In this document: one piece after another, positions 56,051 to 64,000 of the stretch
Position numbering within the stretch: the first letter of the stretch is position 1
How the letters are laid out: each line of letters begins with the position of its first letter
Assembly: GCF_000425805.1 (NCBI RefSeq)
Contig: NZ_AUED01000004.1
Span: 186,001 to 250,000 of the forward strand
Reading direction: 5' to 3'
DNA length: 64,000 bases
Source: Pseudomonas vranovensis DSM 16006
GTDB lineage: Bacteria; Pseudomonadota; Gammaproteobacteria; Pseudomonadales; Pseudomonadaceae
The notes under the pieces: model-generated
What the model was told of the DNA's origin: nothing
Databases searched by the model: none
The model's input: only the letters and a program-made list of their open reading frames with translations
Program-made: the position numbers and the translations under genes

Positions 56051-56743
56051 ATGACTGACGACGATCGCATCAAACTCGAACCCAGCTGGAAAGAAGCGCT
56101 GCGCGCCGAGTTCGACCAGCCCTACATGCAGCAACTGCGCGAGTTTCTACGCCAGGAGTATGCGGCCGGCAAAGAGATCTACCCCCCTGGCCCGATGATT
56201 TTCAACGCACTCAACTCCACGCCGCTGGACCAGGTGAAGGTGGTCATCCTCGGTCAGGATCCTTATCACGGCCCAGGCCAGGCGCACGGTCTGTGCTTCT
56301 CGGTACAGCCAGGTATTCCGACACCGCCGTCGCTGGTCAACATCTACAAAGAGCTGCAGCGCGACCTGAATATCGAGATTCCCAAGCACGGGTACCTGCA
56401 AAGTTGGGCGGAGCAGGGCGTGTTGCTGCTCAACACCACCATGACGGTGGAGCGAGCCAATGCTGCCTCGCATGCCAAGAAAGGTTGGGAGTTCTTTACC
56501 GATCGGGTCATCGAGGTCGTCAGCGAGCACCAGCCCAATACGGTGTTCCTGCTTTGGGGTGCCCATGCCCAGAGCAAGGCCAAGCTCATTGATGCCACCA
56601 AACACCTGGTGCTCAAGTCGGTACACCCGTCACCGTTGTCGGCCTATCGCGGCTTCTTGGGATGCGGGCACTTCAGCCGTACCAACAAGTTTCTCGAGCA
56701 GCACGGTTTGGCAGCGGTGGAATGGGCGTTGCCGCCGTTGTGA
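56051..56743 (+). CDS. ung: Uracil-DNA glycosylase Ung
   Basis: A 230-residue family-1 UDG that removes uracil from DNA. It has the catalytic Asp70 in [14 protein letters not shown], and the leucine-loop motif with catalytic His in [11 protein letters not shown]. Length is typical. The open frame from 55772 is antisense to the ECH gene. A terminator follows at 56764-56786. Confidence 0.96.
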   Translation: MTDDDRIKLEPSWKEALRAEFDQPYMQQLREFLRQEYAAGKEIYPPGPMIFNALNSTPLDQVKVVILGQDPYHGPGQAHGLCFSVQPGIPTPPSLVNIYKELQRDLNIEIPKHGYLQSWAEQGVLLLNTTMTVERANAASHAKKGWEFFTDRVIEVVSEHQPNTVFLLWGAHAQSKAKLIDATKHLVLKSVHPSPLSAYRGFLGCGHFSRTNKFLEQHGLAAVEWALPPL

Positions 56744-56763
56744 GGGTTGCGGGATAGACCAAA

Positions 56764-56786
56764 GGAAGCCGAGGCTTCCTTTTTTT
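56764..56786 (+). terminator. Rho-independent terminator after ung
   Basis: Stem GGAAGCC/GGCTTCC (56764-56770, 56773-56779) with a GA loop is followed by seven T. It sits 20 nt past the ung stop codon and just before the convergent AbrB-like gene. Confidence 0.9.
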
Positions 56787-56789
56787 GTG

Positions 56790-57833
56790 TCAGTCCGGCA
56801 GGGTGCTGCGCTCGGCATGCCAGTGGCGGAACAAGGGTTCGGCCAAGAACAGCACAAACAGCAAGCGCATCACCTGCAGCGCAGTTACCAAGGGAACGGA
56901 CAGTTGCAGGGTTTCGGCCGTCAGGCTCATTTCCGCAATACCGCCGGGCATCATGCCCAGGGTCAACGAACGCAGGTCCAACTGGGTCAGGTTGCTCAGG
57001 ATCCAGGCAGCAGCGGCGGCGATCAGCATGCTCAGGGCCGTGGCCACCAGGGTCCGGCCCAGGAACGACGGTGCCCGCCGAAAGAACGCACGATTGAAGT
57101 GACACCCCAGGCCGCTACCGATCAACCACTGGCCGATCTGGCTGGCGCCATCGGGCAGGGCAATCTGCAAGTCGGCGCCGACACTGCTCACCGCGGCCAC
57201 CAGCAGCGGGCCGAACAACCAGGGGTTGGGTTGTTTCATGCGTTGCCAGACCATTGCCAGCAAGATGCCCAACGGGCAAATCACTGCCAGCCAGCCCCAA
57301 TTGACACTGCCGGCATGGGTGATCGCCACGCCATCGCCGAGCAAGTACTTGAACACCGCCGGCACGCACAGCACCACCGCCAGCACTCGCAGGCTCTGGG
57401 CCGCAGCGACCCGACTGAGCACCGCACCGTTGCGCGCGCCGAGGTTGACCATCTCCCCGGAACCACCCGGCATGCTGGCAAAGAACGCGGTGGCGCGGTC
57501 TTCACCGGTACGGCGCAACAGCCAGATACCGACCAGGCTGGAGACACTGGTAATCAGCGCTCCGCAGAAGATCAGGCCAAAGTTGCTGGCCACCTGTTCG
57601 ATCACCGCCGGGGTGAAGTGCAGGCCGATGCCGATACCAATGATCCACTGGCCACATTTTCGCCCACCAGGAATCTCGGTCAATTGCCAGGGCGTCAGGC
57701 AGCGCACGAGGATGATCGCCAGCAACGAGCCGACCATCCACGGCAGCGGCCAGCCGATGAGGCTGGCGAGATATCCGCCAGCCAGGCCGACCAGGCCAGT
57801 GGCCCAATACAGCTTCAATGGCCCATCAGACAT
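56790..57833 (-). CDS. AbrB-family (PF05145) membrane protein
   Basis: A 347-residue inner-membrane protein with two repeats of the AbrB duplication domain: SMPGGSGEMVNLGARNGA and GMMPGGIAEMSLTAETLQL. Annotations such as ammonia monooxygenase for this family are not supported by sequence; it behaves as a transporter-like protein. ATG 57833 overlaps the tctA stop by 8 nt. Its place at the end of the tct operon suggests a role with tricarboxylate uptake. Confidence 0.8.
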   Translation of the reverse strand: MSDGPLKLYWATGLVGLAGGYLASLIGWPLPWMVGSLLAIILVRCLTPWQLTEIPGGRKCGQWIIGIGIGLHFTPAVIEQVASNFGLIFCGALITSVSSLVGIWLLRRTGEDRATAFFASMPGGSGEMVNLGARNGAVLSRVAAAQSLRVLAVVLCVPAVFKYLLGDGVAITHAGSVNWGWLAVICPLGILLAMVWQRMKQPNPWLFGPLLVAAVSSVGADLQIALPDGASQIGQWLIGSGLGCHFNRAFFRRAPSFLGRTLVATALSMLIAAAAAWILSNLTQLDLRSLTLGMMPGGIAEMSLTAETLQLSVPLVTALQVMRLLFVLFLAEPLFRHWHAERSTLPD

Positions 57834-59340
57834 CGGCCAGGGCACGACGCTGGAGGCTGCGTTTACGCCAGATGCGCACGAACGGCAGGATCACCATGAG
57901 GCCAGTCAGCGCCCAGACCGTCATGCTGATTGGGCTGGACCAGAGAATCTCCAGGCCACCATTGGAAATCGACAACGCCCGGCGCAGGTTCTGTTCCATC
58001 AGGCCGCCGAGGATGAAGCCGAGCAGCAGCGGCGACAGCGGGAAGTCCAGCTTGCGCAGGATGTAGCCGAAGATGCCGATGGCGATCATCAGGAACAGGT
58101 CGAAGGTAGTGGCATGCACCGCGTACACACCGATCGCGGTGATGATGGCGATCACCGGCACCAGGGTCCAGTTGGGCACCGAGAGAATCCGGGTGAAGAT
58201 ACGCACCATCGGAATGTTCAGGATCAGCAGCATCACGTTGGCGATGAACAGCGAGGCGATCAGGCCCCAGACGATGTCGGGTTGCTGTTGGAACAACAGT
58301 GGGCCGGGGGTGATGTTGTAGAGGGTCAGGGCGCCGATCATCACTGCAGTGGTACCTGAGCCTGGAACTCCGAGGGTCAGCATCGGCACCAGGGCGCCGC
58401 AGCAGGAAGCGCCAATGGCCGTCTCCGGTGCGGCCAGGCCACGCTTGTCACCCTGGCCAAACTTGCCGCTGGCACCTGCCAGTTTCTTTTCGGTCATGTA
58501 AGCCACGGCACTGGCCAGGGTCGCACCGGCGCCAGGCAACACGCCCATGATGAAGCCCAGGACGCCGCAGCGAATGTTCACCAGGAACACCGAGGCCGCC
58601 TCCTTGAGGTTGAACATCATGCGCCCGGTGGCTTTTACCGCTTGGTGGCCGTGGTGGGTCTTTTCCAGCAGCAGCAGGATTTCACTGATGGAGAACAGGC
58701 CCAGTACCAGCACGACGAACTGGATGCCGTCGGCCAGGTGGACGCTGTCACCGGTAAAGCGATACACACCACTGTTGGCGTCGATGCCCACACCCGACAG
58801 GAACAGGCCGATCAATGCGGCGATAAAGGTCTTGAGCGGTTTGTCCCCGGCCATGCCGGCCAGGCAGATAATGGCGAAGACCATCAGCACGAAGTATTCA
58901 GCGGGCCCGAAGGCAATCGCCCACTTGGCCAGCAACGGGGCAAACAGCACCATGCCGCAGGTGGCGATGAACGCGCCGATGAACGAACTCCATGCCGACA
59001 GCGACAGGGCCACGCCCGCCAGGCCTTTGCGGGCCATGGGGTAACCATCGAGGGTGGTCATTACCGTGGAGGCTTCGCCGGGGATGTTGAGCAGAATCGA
59101 GCTGATCCGTCCGCCGTATTCACAGCCCAGGTACACCGCCGCCAGCAGGATCAGCGCGGACTCCGGCGGCAGCCCCAGGGCAAAAGCGATGGGGATCAAC
59201 AAGGCGACGCCGTTGATCGGGCCCAGGCCCGGCAGCAGGCCGACCACGGTTCCGATCAGGGTGCCGCACAAGGCCGTGACCAGGTTGTAGGGGCTCAGCG
59301 CAACGCCGAAACCCTGGCCGAGATATCCAAGGGTATCCAT
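57826..59340 (-). CDS. tctA: Tripartite tricarboxylate transporter large permease TctA
   Basis: A 504-residue large membrane subunit with about 12 TM segments. It has the TctA signature ALCGTLIGTVVGLLPGLGPINGVALLIPI, then ASCCGALVPMLTLGVPGSGTTAVMIGAL. It works with TctB and the binding protein TctC to import citrate or related acids. ATG 59340 was chosen; the open frame to 59370 runs into tctB. Gap to tctB 1 nt. Confidence 0.95.
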   Translation of the reverse strand: MDTLGYLGQGFGVALSPYNLVTALCGTLIGTVVGLLPGLGPINGVALLIPIAFALGLPPESALILLAAVYLGCEYGGRISSILLNIPGEASTVMTTLDGYPMARKGLAGVALSLSAWSSFIGAFIATCGMVLFAPLLAKWAIAFGPAEYFVLMVFAIICLAGMAGDKPLKTFIAALIGLFLSGVGIDANSGVYRFTGDSVHLADGIQFVVLVLGLFSISEILLLLEKTHHGHQAVKATGRMMFNLKEAASVFLVNIRCGVLGFIMGVLPGAGATLASAVAYMTEKKLAGASGKFGQGDKRGLAAPETAIGASCCGALVPMLTLGVPGSGTTAVMIGALTLYNITPGPLLFQQQPDIVWGLIASLFIANVMLLILNIPMVRIFTRILSVPNWTLVPVIAIITAIGVYAVHATTFDLFLMIAIGIFGYILRKLDFPLSPLLLGFILGGLMEQNLRRALSISNGGLEILWSSPISMTVWALTGLMVILPFVRIWRKRSLQRRALADV

Positions 59341-59341
59341 G

Positions 59342-59800
59342 TCAGTTCTCCAGAACGTCAAGCAGGCCAAGGGGCAGTGGAACTTCCATCACGCGGTCGA
59401 ACAGCCAGTACAGGGCGAGGCTCATCAGGCTGATGATGACCGCACTGGGCAGCCAGCGACCGCCGTACAAGCGGGCCATCGGCACACCGATCAGGATGCT
59501 GCTGACAATGAAGCCCAGCGACTCGAACGTGGAGGCGAACACCAGCAGCAGCAAGACACACAAGCCGACCTTGCACAGGGTTTCGCGGTCAAGCTCCGGG
59601 TCGTCGTCCTTGCGCACGATGGCGGTAGGGCGAATGGCCAGGTACAGCAGACCGACGCCCATCAGGCCGAGCATCAACAGGGGGAAGGCGCGAGGGCCGA
59701 CCGGTTCGTAGGAAAACGCGGCCTGGTAGGGCCACGCCATGACTGCCAGCGCCACACAGGCGGCCAGCAGCGTCAAAGCGAAGACGCGTTGCAGGATCAT
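59342..59800 (-). CDS. tctB: Tripartite tricarboxylate transporter small subunit TctB
   Basis: A 152-residue protein with four TM segments of the TctB type, with YEPVGPRAFPLLMLGLMGVG and ESLGFIVSSILIGVPMARLYGGR. It is separated from tctC by an 86-bp gap that holds a REP. Confidence 0.9.
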   Translation of the reverse strand: MILQRVFALTLLAACVALAVMAWPYQAAFSYEPVGPRAFPLLMLGLMGVGLLYLAIRPTAIVRKDDDPELDRETLCKVGLCVLLLLVFASTFESLGFIVSSILIGVPMARLYGGRWLPSAVIISLMSLALYWLFDRVMEVPLPLGLLDVLEN

Positions 59801-59817
59801 TGGGGGAATCCTCTATT

Positions 59818-59862
59818 CGCAGGGCAACCCCGCTCCTACTGTAGGAGCGAGCTTGCCCCGTG
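59818..59862. repeat. REP palindrome between tctC and tctB
   Basis: Arms 59818-59839 and 59841-59862 match at 18 of 22 positions around a single T. It lies inside the operon between tctC and tctB. REP hairpins can stabilise the upstream mRNA, so it could make TctC more abundant than TctB/A. Confidence 0.8.
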
Positions 59863-59886
59863 ATGCTCTTTAGGAGGGTTGCAAGC

Positions 59887-60867
59887 TTACTGAATCAGCC
59901 CGAATTCCTTGGCCAGGGCCTTATAGTCGGCCACCTGTTTCTTCACATAGGTGTCCAGCTCGGCGCCGGTCATGGCGAAGGGGAACAGTTCGCGCTGGTC
60001 GCGCAGCTGGGCGAAATCGTCGGAAGCCAGCAGCTTGTCGAATGAGGCTTTCCACCAGTCGTACTCTTCGTCGGTGACCTTCGGCCCCATGTAGAAGCCG
60101 CGCACTACCGGCCAGACGATGTCGTAGCCCTGTTCCTTGGCGGTCGGAATGTCTTTCATTTCCGGTTCGTCGAGGCGGTTTTCGGCAAACACCGCGAGCA
60201 GGCGCATGTCGCCACTCTGGATGTGTGGCATGGAGTCGGAAATATCGGTACTGCCCACCTGGATGTGCCCACCGAGCAACGCGGTGGCGATTTCGCCGCC
60301 GCCTTCGAGGGCGACATAGCGCAGGTCGCGCGGGTTGATGCCGGCGGCCTTGGCGATCAGTGCCGTCTGCATCCAGTCCTGGCTGCCGACCGTACCGCCG
60401 GAGCCGATCACCACTTTGCTCGGGTCTTTTTTCAGCGCGGCGACCAGATCATCGAGGGTTTTGTATGGTGAGTCGCTTTTCACTGCAATAGCGCCGTAGC
60501 TGGTGCCGACGGCGGCCAGCCAACGCACGGCGTTCTCATCGAAACGACCGAATTTGCCCTGGGCCAGGTTCAGCAGCGAACCGCTCGACCAGGCCACCAG
60601 GGTGCCGGCATCGGCCGGACGTTGGGCCACTACGGCGTTGTAGGCTACTGCACCGACACCGCCGGGCATGTAGGTCACGCGCATGGGTTTGCTGAGGATC
60701 TTCTCGTTGACCAGGGCGCTTTGCACCAGTTTGCAGGTCAGGTCGAAGCCGCCGCCAGGCGAGGCGGGGGCAATGCATTCAGGGCGCTTGGGTTCGGCCG
60801 CCAGGGCGTGGCCGGTCACCATCAGGCAGGCAGTGGCAAGGGCAATACGGCGTAGTGAAAAGGTCAT
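59887..60867 (-). CDS. tctC: Tricarboxylate-binding periplasmic protein TctC
   Basis: A 326-residue TTT-family binding protein. It has a signal peptide (ending VTGHALA about residue 23), then RPECIAPASPGGGFDLTCKLVQSAL, the loop that grips the carboxylates, and later GGTVGSQDWMQTALIAKAAG. It hands tricarboxylate to TctAB. The order tctC-tctB-tctA is standard; the porin gene lies 34 nt upstream. Confidence 0.93.
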   Translation of the reverse strand: MTFSLRRIALATACLMVTGHALAAEPKRPECIAPASPGGGFDLTCKLVQSALVNEKILSKPMRVTYMPGGVGAVAYNAVVAQRPADAGTLVAWSSGSLLNLAQGKFGRFDENAVRWLAAVGTSYGAIAVKSDSPYKTLDDLVAALKKDPSKVVIGSGGTVGSQDWMQTALIAKAAGINPRDLRYVALEGGGEIATALLGGHIQVGSTDISDSMPHIQSGDMRLLAVFAENRLDEPEMKDIPTAKEQGYDIVWPVVRGFYMGPKVTDEEYDWWKASFDKLLASDDFAQLRDQRELFPFAMTGAELDTYVKKQVADYKALAKEFGLIQ

Positions 60868-60901
60868 CGTCTATCTCCGTTGGCATTATTGTTATCGGGG
60901 A

Positions 60902-62191
60902 CTACCACAGCGCAAGGCTGTAACTCACCAGCAGTCGCACTTCGTCGGCATCGCGGGCGAAGTTGGAACGGAAGGTGGCGTTGCGCAGGCGCACGGCGAC
61001 GTTTTTCAGGGCGCCACTTTGCACCACATACTTGAACTCGGTGTTGCGTTCCCACTCTTTGCCCTCGCCACCATCGGCCAGGCTGACATTATCGCCATTG
61101 ATGTAACGGGTCATGAAGGTCAGGCCGGGAATGCCCAGTTTGGCGAAGTCATAGTCGTAGCGAGCTTGCCAGGAGCGTTCGTCGGCGCCGGCGAAGTCGT
61201 TGATCTGGACGAAGTTGACCAGGTACGGATCGGCACCGTCGACGTAGGGGAAGGCCGTGTCGCCGGAGAGGTGTTGGTATCCGGCACTGAATTTGTGGCC
61301 GATGACGCTGTAGCTGAGCATGCCGTTGAGCGCAGTGTTGTCGATGTTGCCGCCACGGGCCTGGCCCTGGTCATCGCTGAAGGCCATGCGCAAATCGGCG
61401 CCGAAGGTGCCGGGCCCCCACGGCTGGCTGGCGATCATGCCGACGAAGTGCTGGCGGTAGACATCATCGAGCTGGGCCCAGTGGTAGCTGCCGGTGATCT
61501 TGTCGGTGAACTTGTAGTCCAGGCCGGCCATGTCGAAATGGTTGCCGGCAACAGTGCCTAGAAATCGACCGTTCTTGTTGTTCAGGGCAATGTCCTGGTT
61601 GTCGGTGCTGTCGCGGTCCTTGGCTTTTTCCAGGCGTCCGCCGGTGAAGGTCAAGTTCTTGATTTCGCCGGAAGTCAGCAAGCCGCCCTCGAAGGTCTGC
61701 GGCAGGATGCGGCCGTCGTTGGGTTGCAGGGTGGGCAGTTCCGGCATCAGGGTGCCGACTTTCAATTCGGTTTCCGAGATCTTCACTTTGCCGGTCAGGC
61801 CGAGCTTGGAGTACTCGTCGGCGGCGCGCCCGTCATCGTGGGTCGGAAGCAGGCCGCTGCCGGTGCGGTCGGGGCTGGAGTCGAGCTTGATTCCGAGCAT
61901 CCCCAGGGCGTCGAGGCCAAAGCCTACGGTGCCGTCGGTGTAGCCTGACTCGAAATTGAGCATGAAGCCCTGGGCCCACTCGTCACGCTTGGATTGCTGG
62001 GCACTGGTGCCGTCGCGAAAGTCGCGGTTGAAGTACATGTTGCGGGTTTCGAAGGTGGCCTTGCTGTCTTCGAAGAAGGCGGCCTGGCTGAGCGGGGCGA
62101 CGCCGGCAAGGGCGAGGGCGCTGGCAACTGCGGTCTGGCGGGAAGGCAAGCGACGGATAGGCGAATACGCCTGAGGCTGCGTGGACAGCAT
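60902..62191 (-). CDS. opdH: OprD-family porin, OpdH-like
   Basis: A 429-residue porin. It has a signal peptide (ALALAGVAPLSQA), a mature N-terminus AFFEDSKATFETRNMYFNRDFRDG typical of OprD, and an SYSLALW-type end. Adjacent tctCBA and the tctDE regulators suggest the tricarboxylate porin OpdH, which imports cis-aconitate/citrate in P. aeruginosa. Substrate is inferred from this context. Confidence 0.86.
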   Translation of the reverse strand: MLSTQPQAYSPIRRLPSRQTAVASALALAGVAPLSQAAFFEDSKATFETRNMYFNRDFRDGTSAQQSKRDEWAQGFMLNFESGYTDGTVGFGLDALGMLGIKLDSSPDRTGSGLLPTHDDGRAADEYSKLGLTGKVKISETELKVGTLMPELPTLQPNDGRILPQTFEGGLLTSGEIKNLTFTGGRLEKAKDRDSTDNQDIALNNKNGRFLGTVAGNHFDMAGLDYKFTDKITGSYHWAQLDDVYRQHFVGMIASQPWGPGTFGADLRMAFSDDQGQARGGNIDNTALNGMLSYSVIGHKFSAGYQHLSGDTAFPYVDGADPYLVNFVQINDFAGADERSWQARYDYDFAKLGIPGLTFMTRYINGDNVSLADGGEGKEWERNTEFKYVVQSGALKNVAVRLRNATFRSNFARDADEVRLLVSYSLALW

Positions 62192-62394
62192 GGTCGAGTA
62201 ACTCCGTTATTGTTCTTATTAGTTCGAGCCTGAAGGCTCGGTTGTACGGCAAGCAGAGTGAGCCGTGAGAGGATGCTAGGGGCTGAACCTTTCGCTAACC
62301 TTTCAGCAGCTTTTCATCGTTGCGAAGGCTTCACAGGTGGGCTGTCGGCTGTACACTCCGCGCCATTGACCGTGACGCAACCGGGGAGAAATCG
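62192..62394. promoter_or_regulatory. Divergent opdH/tctD promoter region
   Basis: 203 bp between the porin gene and tctD, where TctD is expected to act on both sides. A GGGGAGAA SD precedes tctD. No operator could be defined with confidence. Confidence 0.4.
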
Positions 62395-63066
62395 ATGCGT
62401 GTGCTGCTCGTCGAAGACCATCTGCAGTTGGCAGAAAGCGTGGCCCAGGCCCTCAAGAGCACCGGCTTGACCGTTGATGTGCTGCACGATGGCGTGGCCG
62501 CCGACCTGGCCCTGGCCAGTGAGGAATACGCGGTGGCCGTGCTCGATGTGGGGCTGCCGCGCATGGACGGCTTCGAAGTGCTGGCGCGCTTGCGCGCCCG
62601 CGGCAAGACCCTGCCGGTGCTGATGCTGACAGCGCGCAGCGACGTAAAGGACCGGGTCCACGGCCTGAACCTGGGCGCCGATGACTACCTGGCCAAGCCA
62701 TTCGAACTGACCGAGCTCGAGGCACGGGTCAAGGCCTTGCTGCGCCGCAGCGTGCTCGGTGGTGAGCGCCAGCAACGCTGTGGTCCGCTGGTGTACGACC
62801 TGGATACCCGGCGCTTCACCCTGGGCGATGAGCTACTGACCCTGACCTCCCGCGAGCAGGCCGTGCTGGAGGCCATGATCGCCCGCCCGGGGCGAGTGAT
62901 GAGCAAAGAGCAACTGGCGGCTCAGGTCTTCGGCCTGGATGAAGAAGCCAGCGCCGATGCCATCGAGATCTACGTCCATCGTTTGCGCAAGAAGCTCGAT
63001 GGGCATGCCGTGGCCATTGTCACCTTCAGGGGGCTCGGTTACCTGCTCGAGCACCGCGATGCTTGA
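62395..63066 (+). CDS. tctD: Response regulator TctD
   Basis: A 223-residue OmpR-family regulator. It has a receiver domain with Asp51 in VLDVGLPRMDG, Thr in MLTARSD and Lys in LAKPFELTEL, followed by a winged-HTH (about 130-223, ADAIEIYVHRLRKKLDGHAVAIVTFRGLGYLL). It represses or activates tricarboxylate uptake genes in response to TctE. The tctE ATG overlaps its stop by 8 nt. ATG 62395 has GGGGAG upstream. Confidence 0.92.
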   Translation: MRVLLVEDHLQLAESVAQALKSTGLTVDVLHDGVAADLALASEEYAVAVLDVGLPRMDGFEVLARLRARGKTLPVLMLTARSDVKDRVHGLNLGADDYLAKPFELTELEARVKALLRRSVLGGERQQRCGPLVYDLDTRRFTLGDELLTLTSREQAVLEAMIARPGRVMSKEQLAAQVFGLDEEASADAIEIYVHRLRKKLDGHAVAIVTFRGLGYLLEHRDA

Positions 63067-64000
63067 TAGCGGCAGCCTGCGCGGGCGGCTGGTCTGGAAC
63101 CTGGCGATTCTGCTGGTGGTGCTGATGCTGGCCAGCGGCCTGAGTGCCTACTGGAACGGCCGGGAGGCTGCCGACACCGCCTACGACCGTACCTTGCTGG
63201 CGTCGGCCCGCACCATCGCTGCGGGCTTGTCCCAGCGTGATGGCACGCTCAGCGCCGATGTGCCCTACGTCGCACTGGACACCTTCGCCTATGACAGTGC
63301 CGGGCGTATCTACTACCAGGTCAACGATATTCACCAGCGTCTGATCTCAGGCTACGAGAACTTGCCGCCGCCGCCGCCGGGCACTCCGCGCACCGACGAC
63401 TACCCGGCCTTGGCGCGCTTCTACGACGCCCGCTACCTGGGCCAGGATGTGCGGGTGGTGAGCCTGCTCAAACCCGTCAGCGAACCGAACATGAACGGCA
63501 TGGCCGAGATCCGTGTGGCCGAGACTGAAGAAGCGCGCGTGCGCATGGCGCGCGGACTGATGGCCGACACCCTGTTGCGCCTGGGGATGCTGGCGCTGGG
63601 TGCATTGATGATGGTGTGGTTCGCGGTCAGCGCCGCGCTACGTCCGCTCGAGCGCTTGCGCCGCGCCGTGGAAGAACGTCAGCCCGACGATCTGCGGGCA
63701 TTGCCATTGGTCGAAGTTCAGCGTGAGTTGAGTCCGCTGGTGCGGGCCTTGAACCATTTCACCGAACGCCTGCGCGGGCAGTTCGAGCGCCAGGCCCAGT
63801 TCATTGCCGAAGCCGCTCACGAGTTGCGTACTCCACTGGCGGCCCTCAAGGCCCGCGTTGAACTGGGGCTACGCTCCAGCGAGCCGCAGGTCTGGCGTGA
63901 CACCCTGGAGTCTGCCGCCCAGGGCACTGATCGCCTGACCCACCTGGCCAATCAGTTGCTGTCGCTTGCACGGGTGGAGAATGGTGCGCGGGCCATTGCC
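63059..64000 (+). CDS. tctE: Sensor histidine kinase TctE (window-truncated)
   Basis: Starts at ATG 63059, overlapping tctD by 8 nt, and runs past the window edge with about 314 residues visible. It has TM1 (about 12-30, LAILLVVLMLASGLSAYW), a periplasmic sensor (about 35-160), TM2 (about 180-200, LLRLGMLALGALMMVWFAV), a linker and the start of the DHp domain with the phospho-His in EAAHELRTPLAAL. The ATPase lies outside the window. Confidence 0.92.
   Translation, partial: MLDSGSLRGRLVWNLAILLVVLMLASGLSAYWNGREAADTAYDRTLLASARTIAAGLSQRDGTLSADVPYVALDTFAYDSAGRIYYQVNDIHQRLISGYENLPPPPPGTPRTDDYPALARFYDARYLGQDVRVVSLLKPVSEPNMNGMAEIRVAETEEARVRMARGLMADTLLRLGMLALGALMMVWFAVSAALRPLERLRRAVEERQPDDLRALPLVEVQRELSPLVRALNHFTERLRGQFERQAQFIAEAAHELRTPLAALKARVELGLRSSEPQVWRDTLESAAQGTDRLTHLANQLLSLARVENGARAIA

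Noticed and set aside
22440..59862. REP hairpins as CRISPR or insertion-sequence ends
   Set aside because: They are isolated palindromes in gaps with no array, no transposase and no target-site duplication seen.

Overview
The window is about 64 kb of high-GC DNA from a Pseudomonas chromosome, most likely of the P. putida group. The evidence is the pcaBDC gene order, a ttgABC/ttgR efflux locus with an almost textbook TtgR operator, an atsK-type alkylsulfatase, phaG, and many Pseudomonas REP elements. Coding density is high, and there is no prophage, insertion sequence, integrase or CRISPR array. The pattern is a metabolic chromosome with many small regulator/target modules.

Layout. 1-1880: the end of a protocatechuate operon (pcaB partial, pcaD, pcaC). 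1929-2429: an Mpo1-like membrane protein. 2487-11104: a sulfate-ester scavenging locus (atsA, atsC, fused permease atsB, divergent atsR, a LysR regulator, alkylsulfatase atsK, an OprD-type porin). 11402-18050: the TtgABC RND pump and its repressor TtgR. 18101-22475: a DHA2 drug exporter, a small membrane peptide, a LysR regulator, a variant metallo-beta-lactamase-fold protein and a NAD(P)-binding protein. 22480-26570: LysR, an AruI-like ThDP decarboxylase and an aldehyde dehydrogenase. 26685-29407: an AraC regulator, a small monooxygenase-like protein, a small unknown protein, a flavin reductase-like protein and a secreted repeat peptide.

29675-34249: a 2-oxoglutarate-type MFS permease with a sigma54-dependent two-component system and a legible sigma54 promoter and upstream dyad. 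34310-40109: periplasmic beta-glucosidase BglX, LemA plus two TPM-domain proteins, and a methyltransferase. 40233-46478: an EamA exporter, a TonB receptor/FecR/FecI iron-signalling set, and a DUF4917 (SIR2-like) protein. 46589-50114: GDPD, LysE and SulP transport/metabolism genes. 50357-50430: tRNA-Gly(CCC). 50588-56743: PhaG, RsuA, a Cys-rich protein, a diguanylate cyclase, a Tyr-rich lipoprotein, an enoyl-CoA hydratase-family protein and Ung. 56790-64000: a tricarboxylate uptake locus (an AbrB-like membrane protein, tctA, tctB, tctC, an OpdH-type porin, and divergent tctD and partial tctE).

Two themes recur. Transport is paired with dedicated regulation: ats, ttg, the 2-oxoglutarate permease, the FecIR-type receptor and tct. 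REP palindromes sit at gene ends. At 22440-22515 a REP pair supplies the C-terminal residues of two convergent genes, and elsewhere REPs touch stop codons or sit inside the tctC-tctB gap. The least explained items are the AEDGFDRT-repeat secreted peptide (29120-29407), the orphan SIR2-like DUF4917 gene, the metal-site-altered MBL protein and several long hyphenated dyads in promoter regions.
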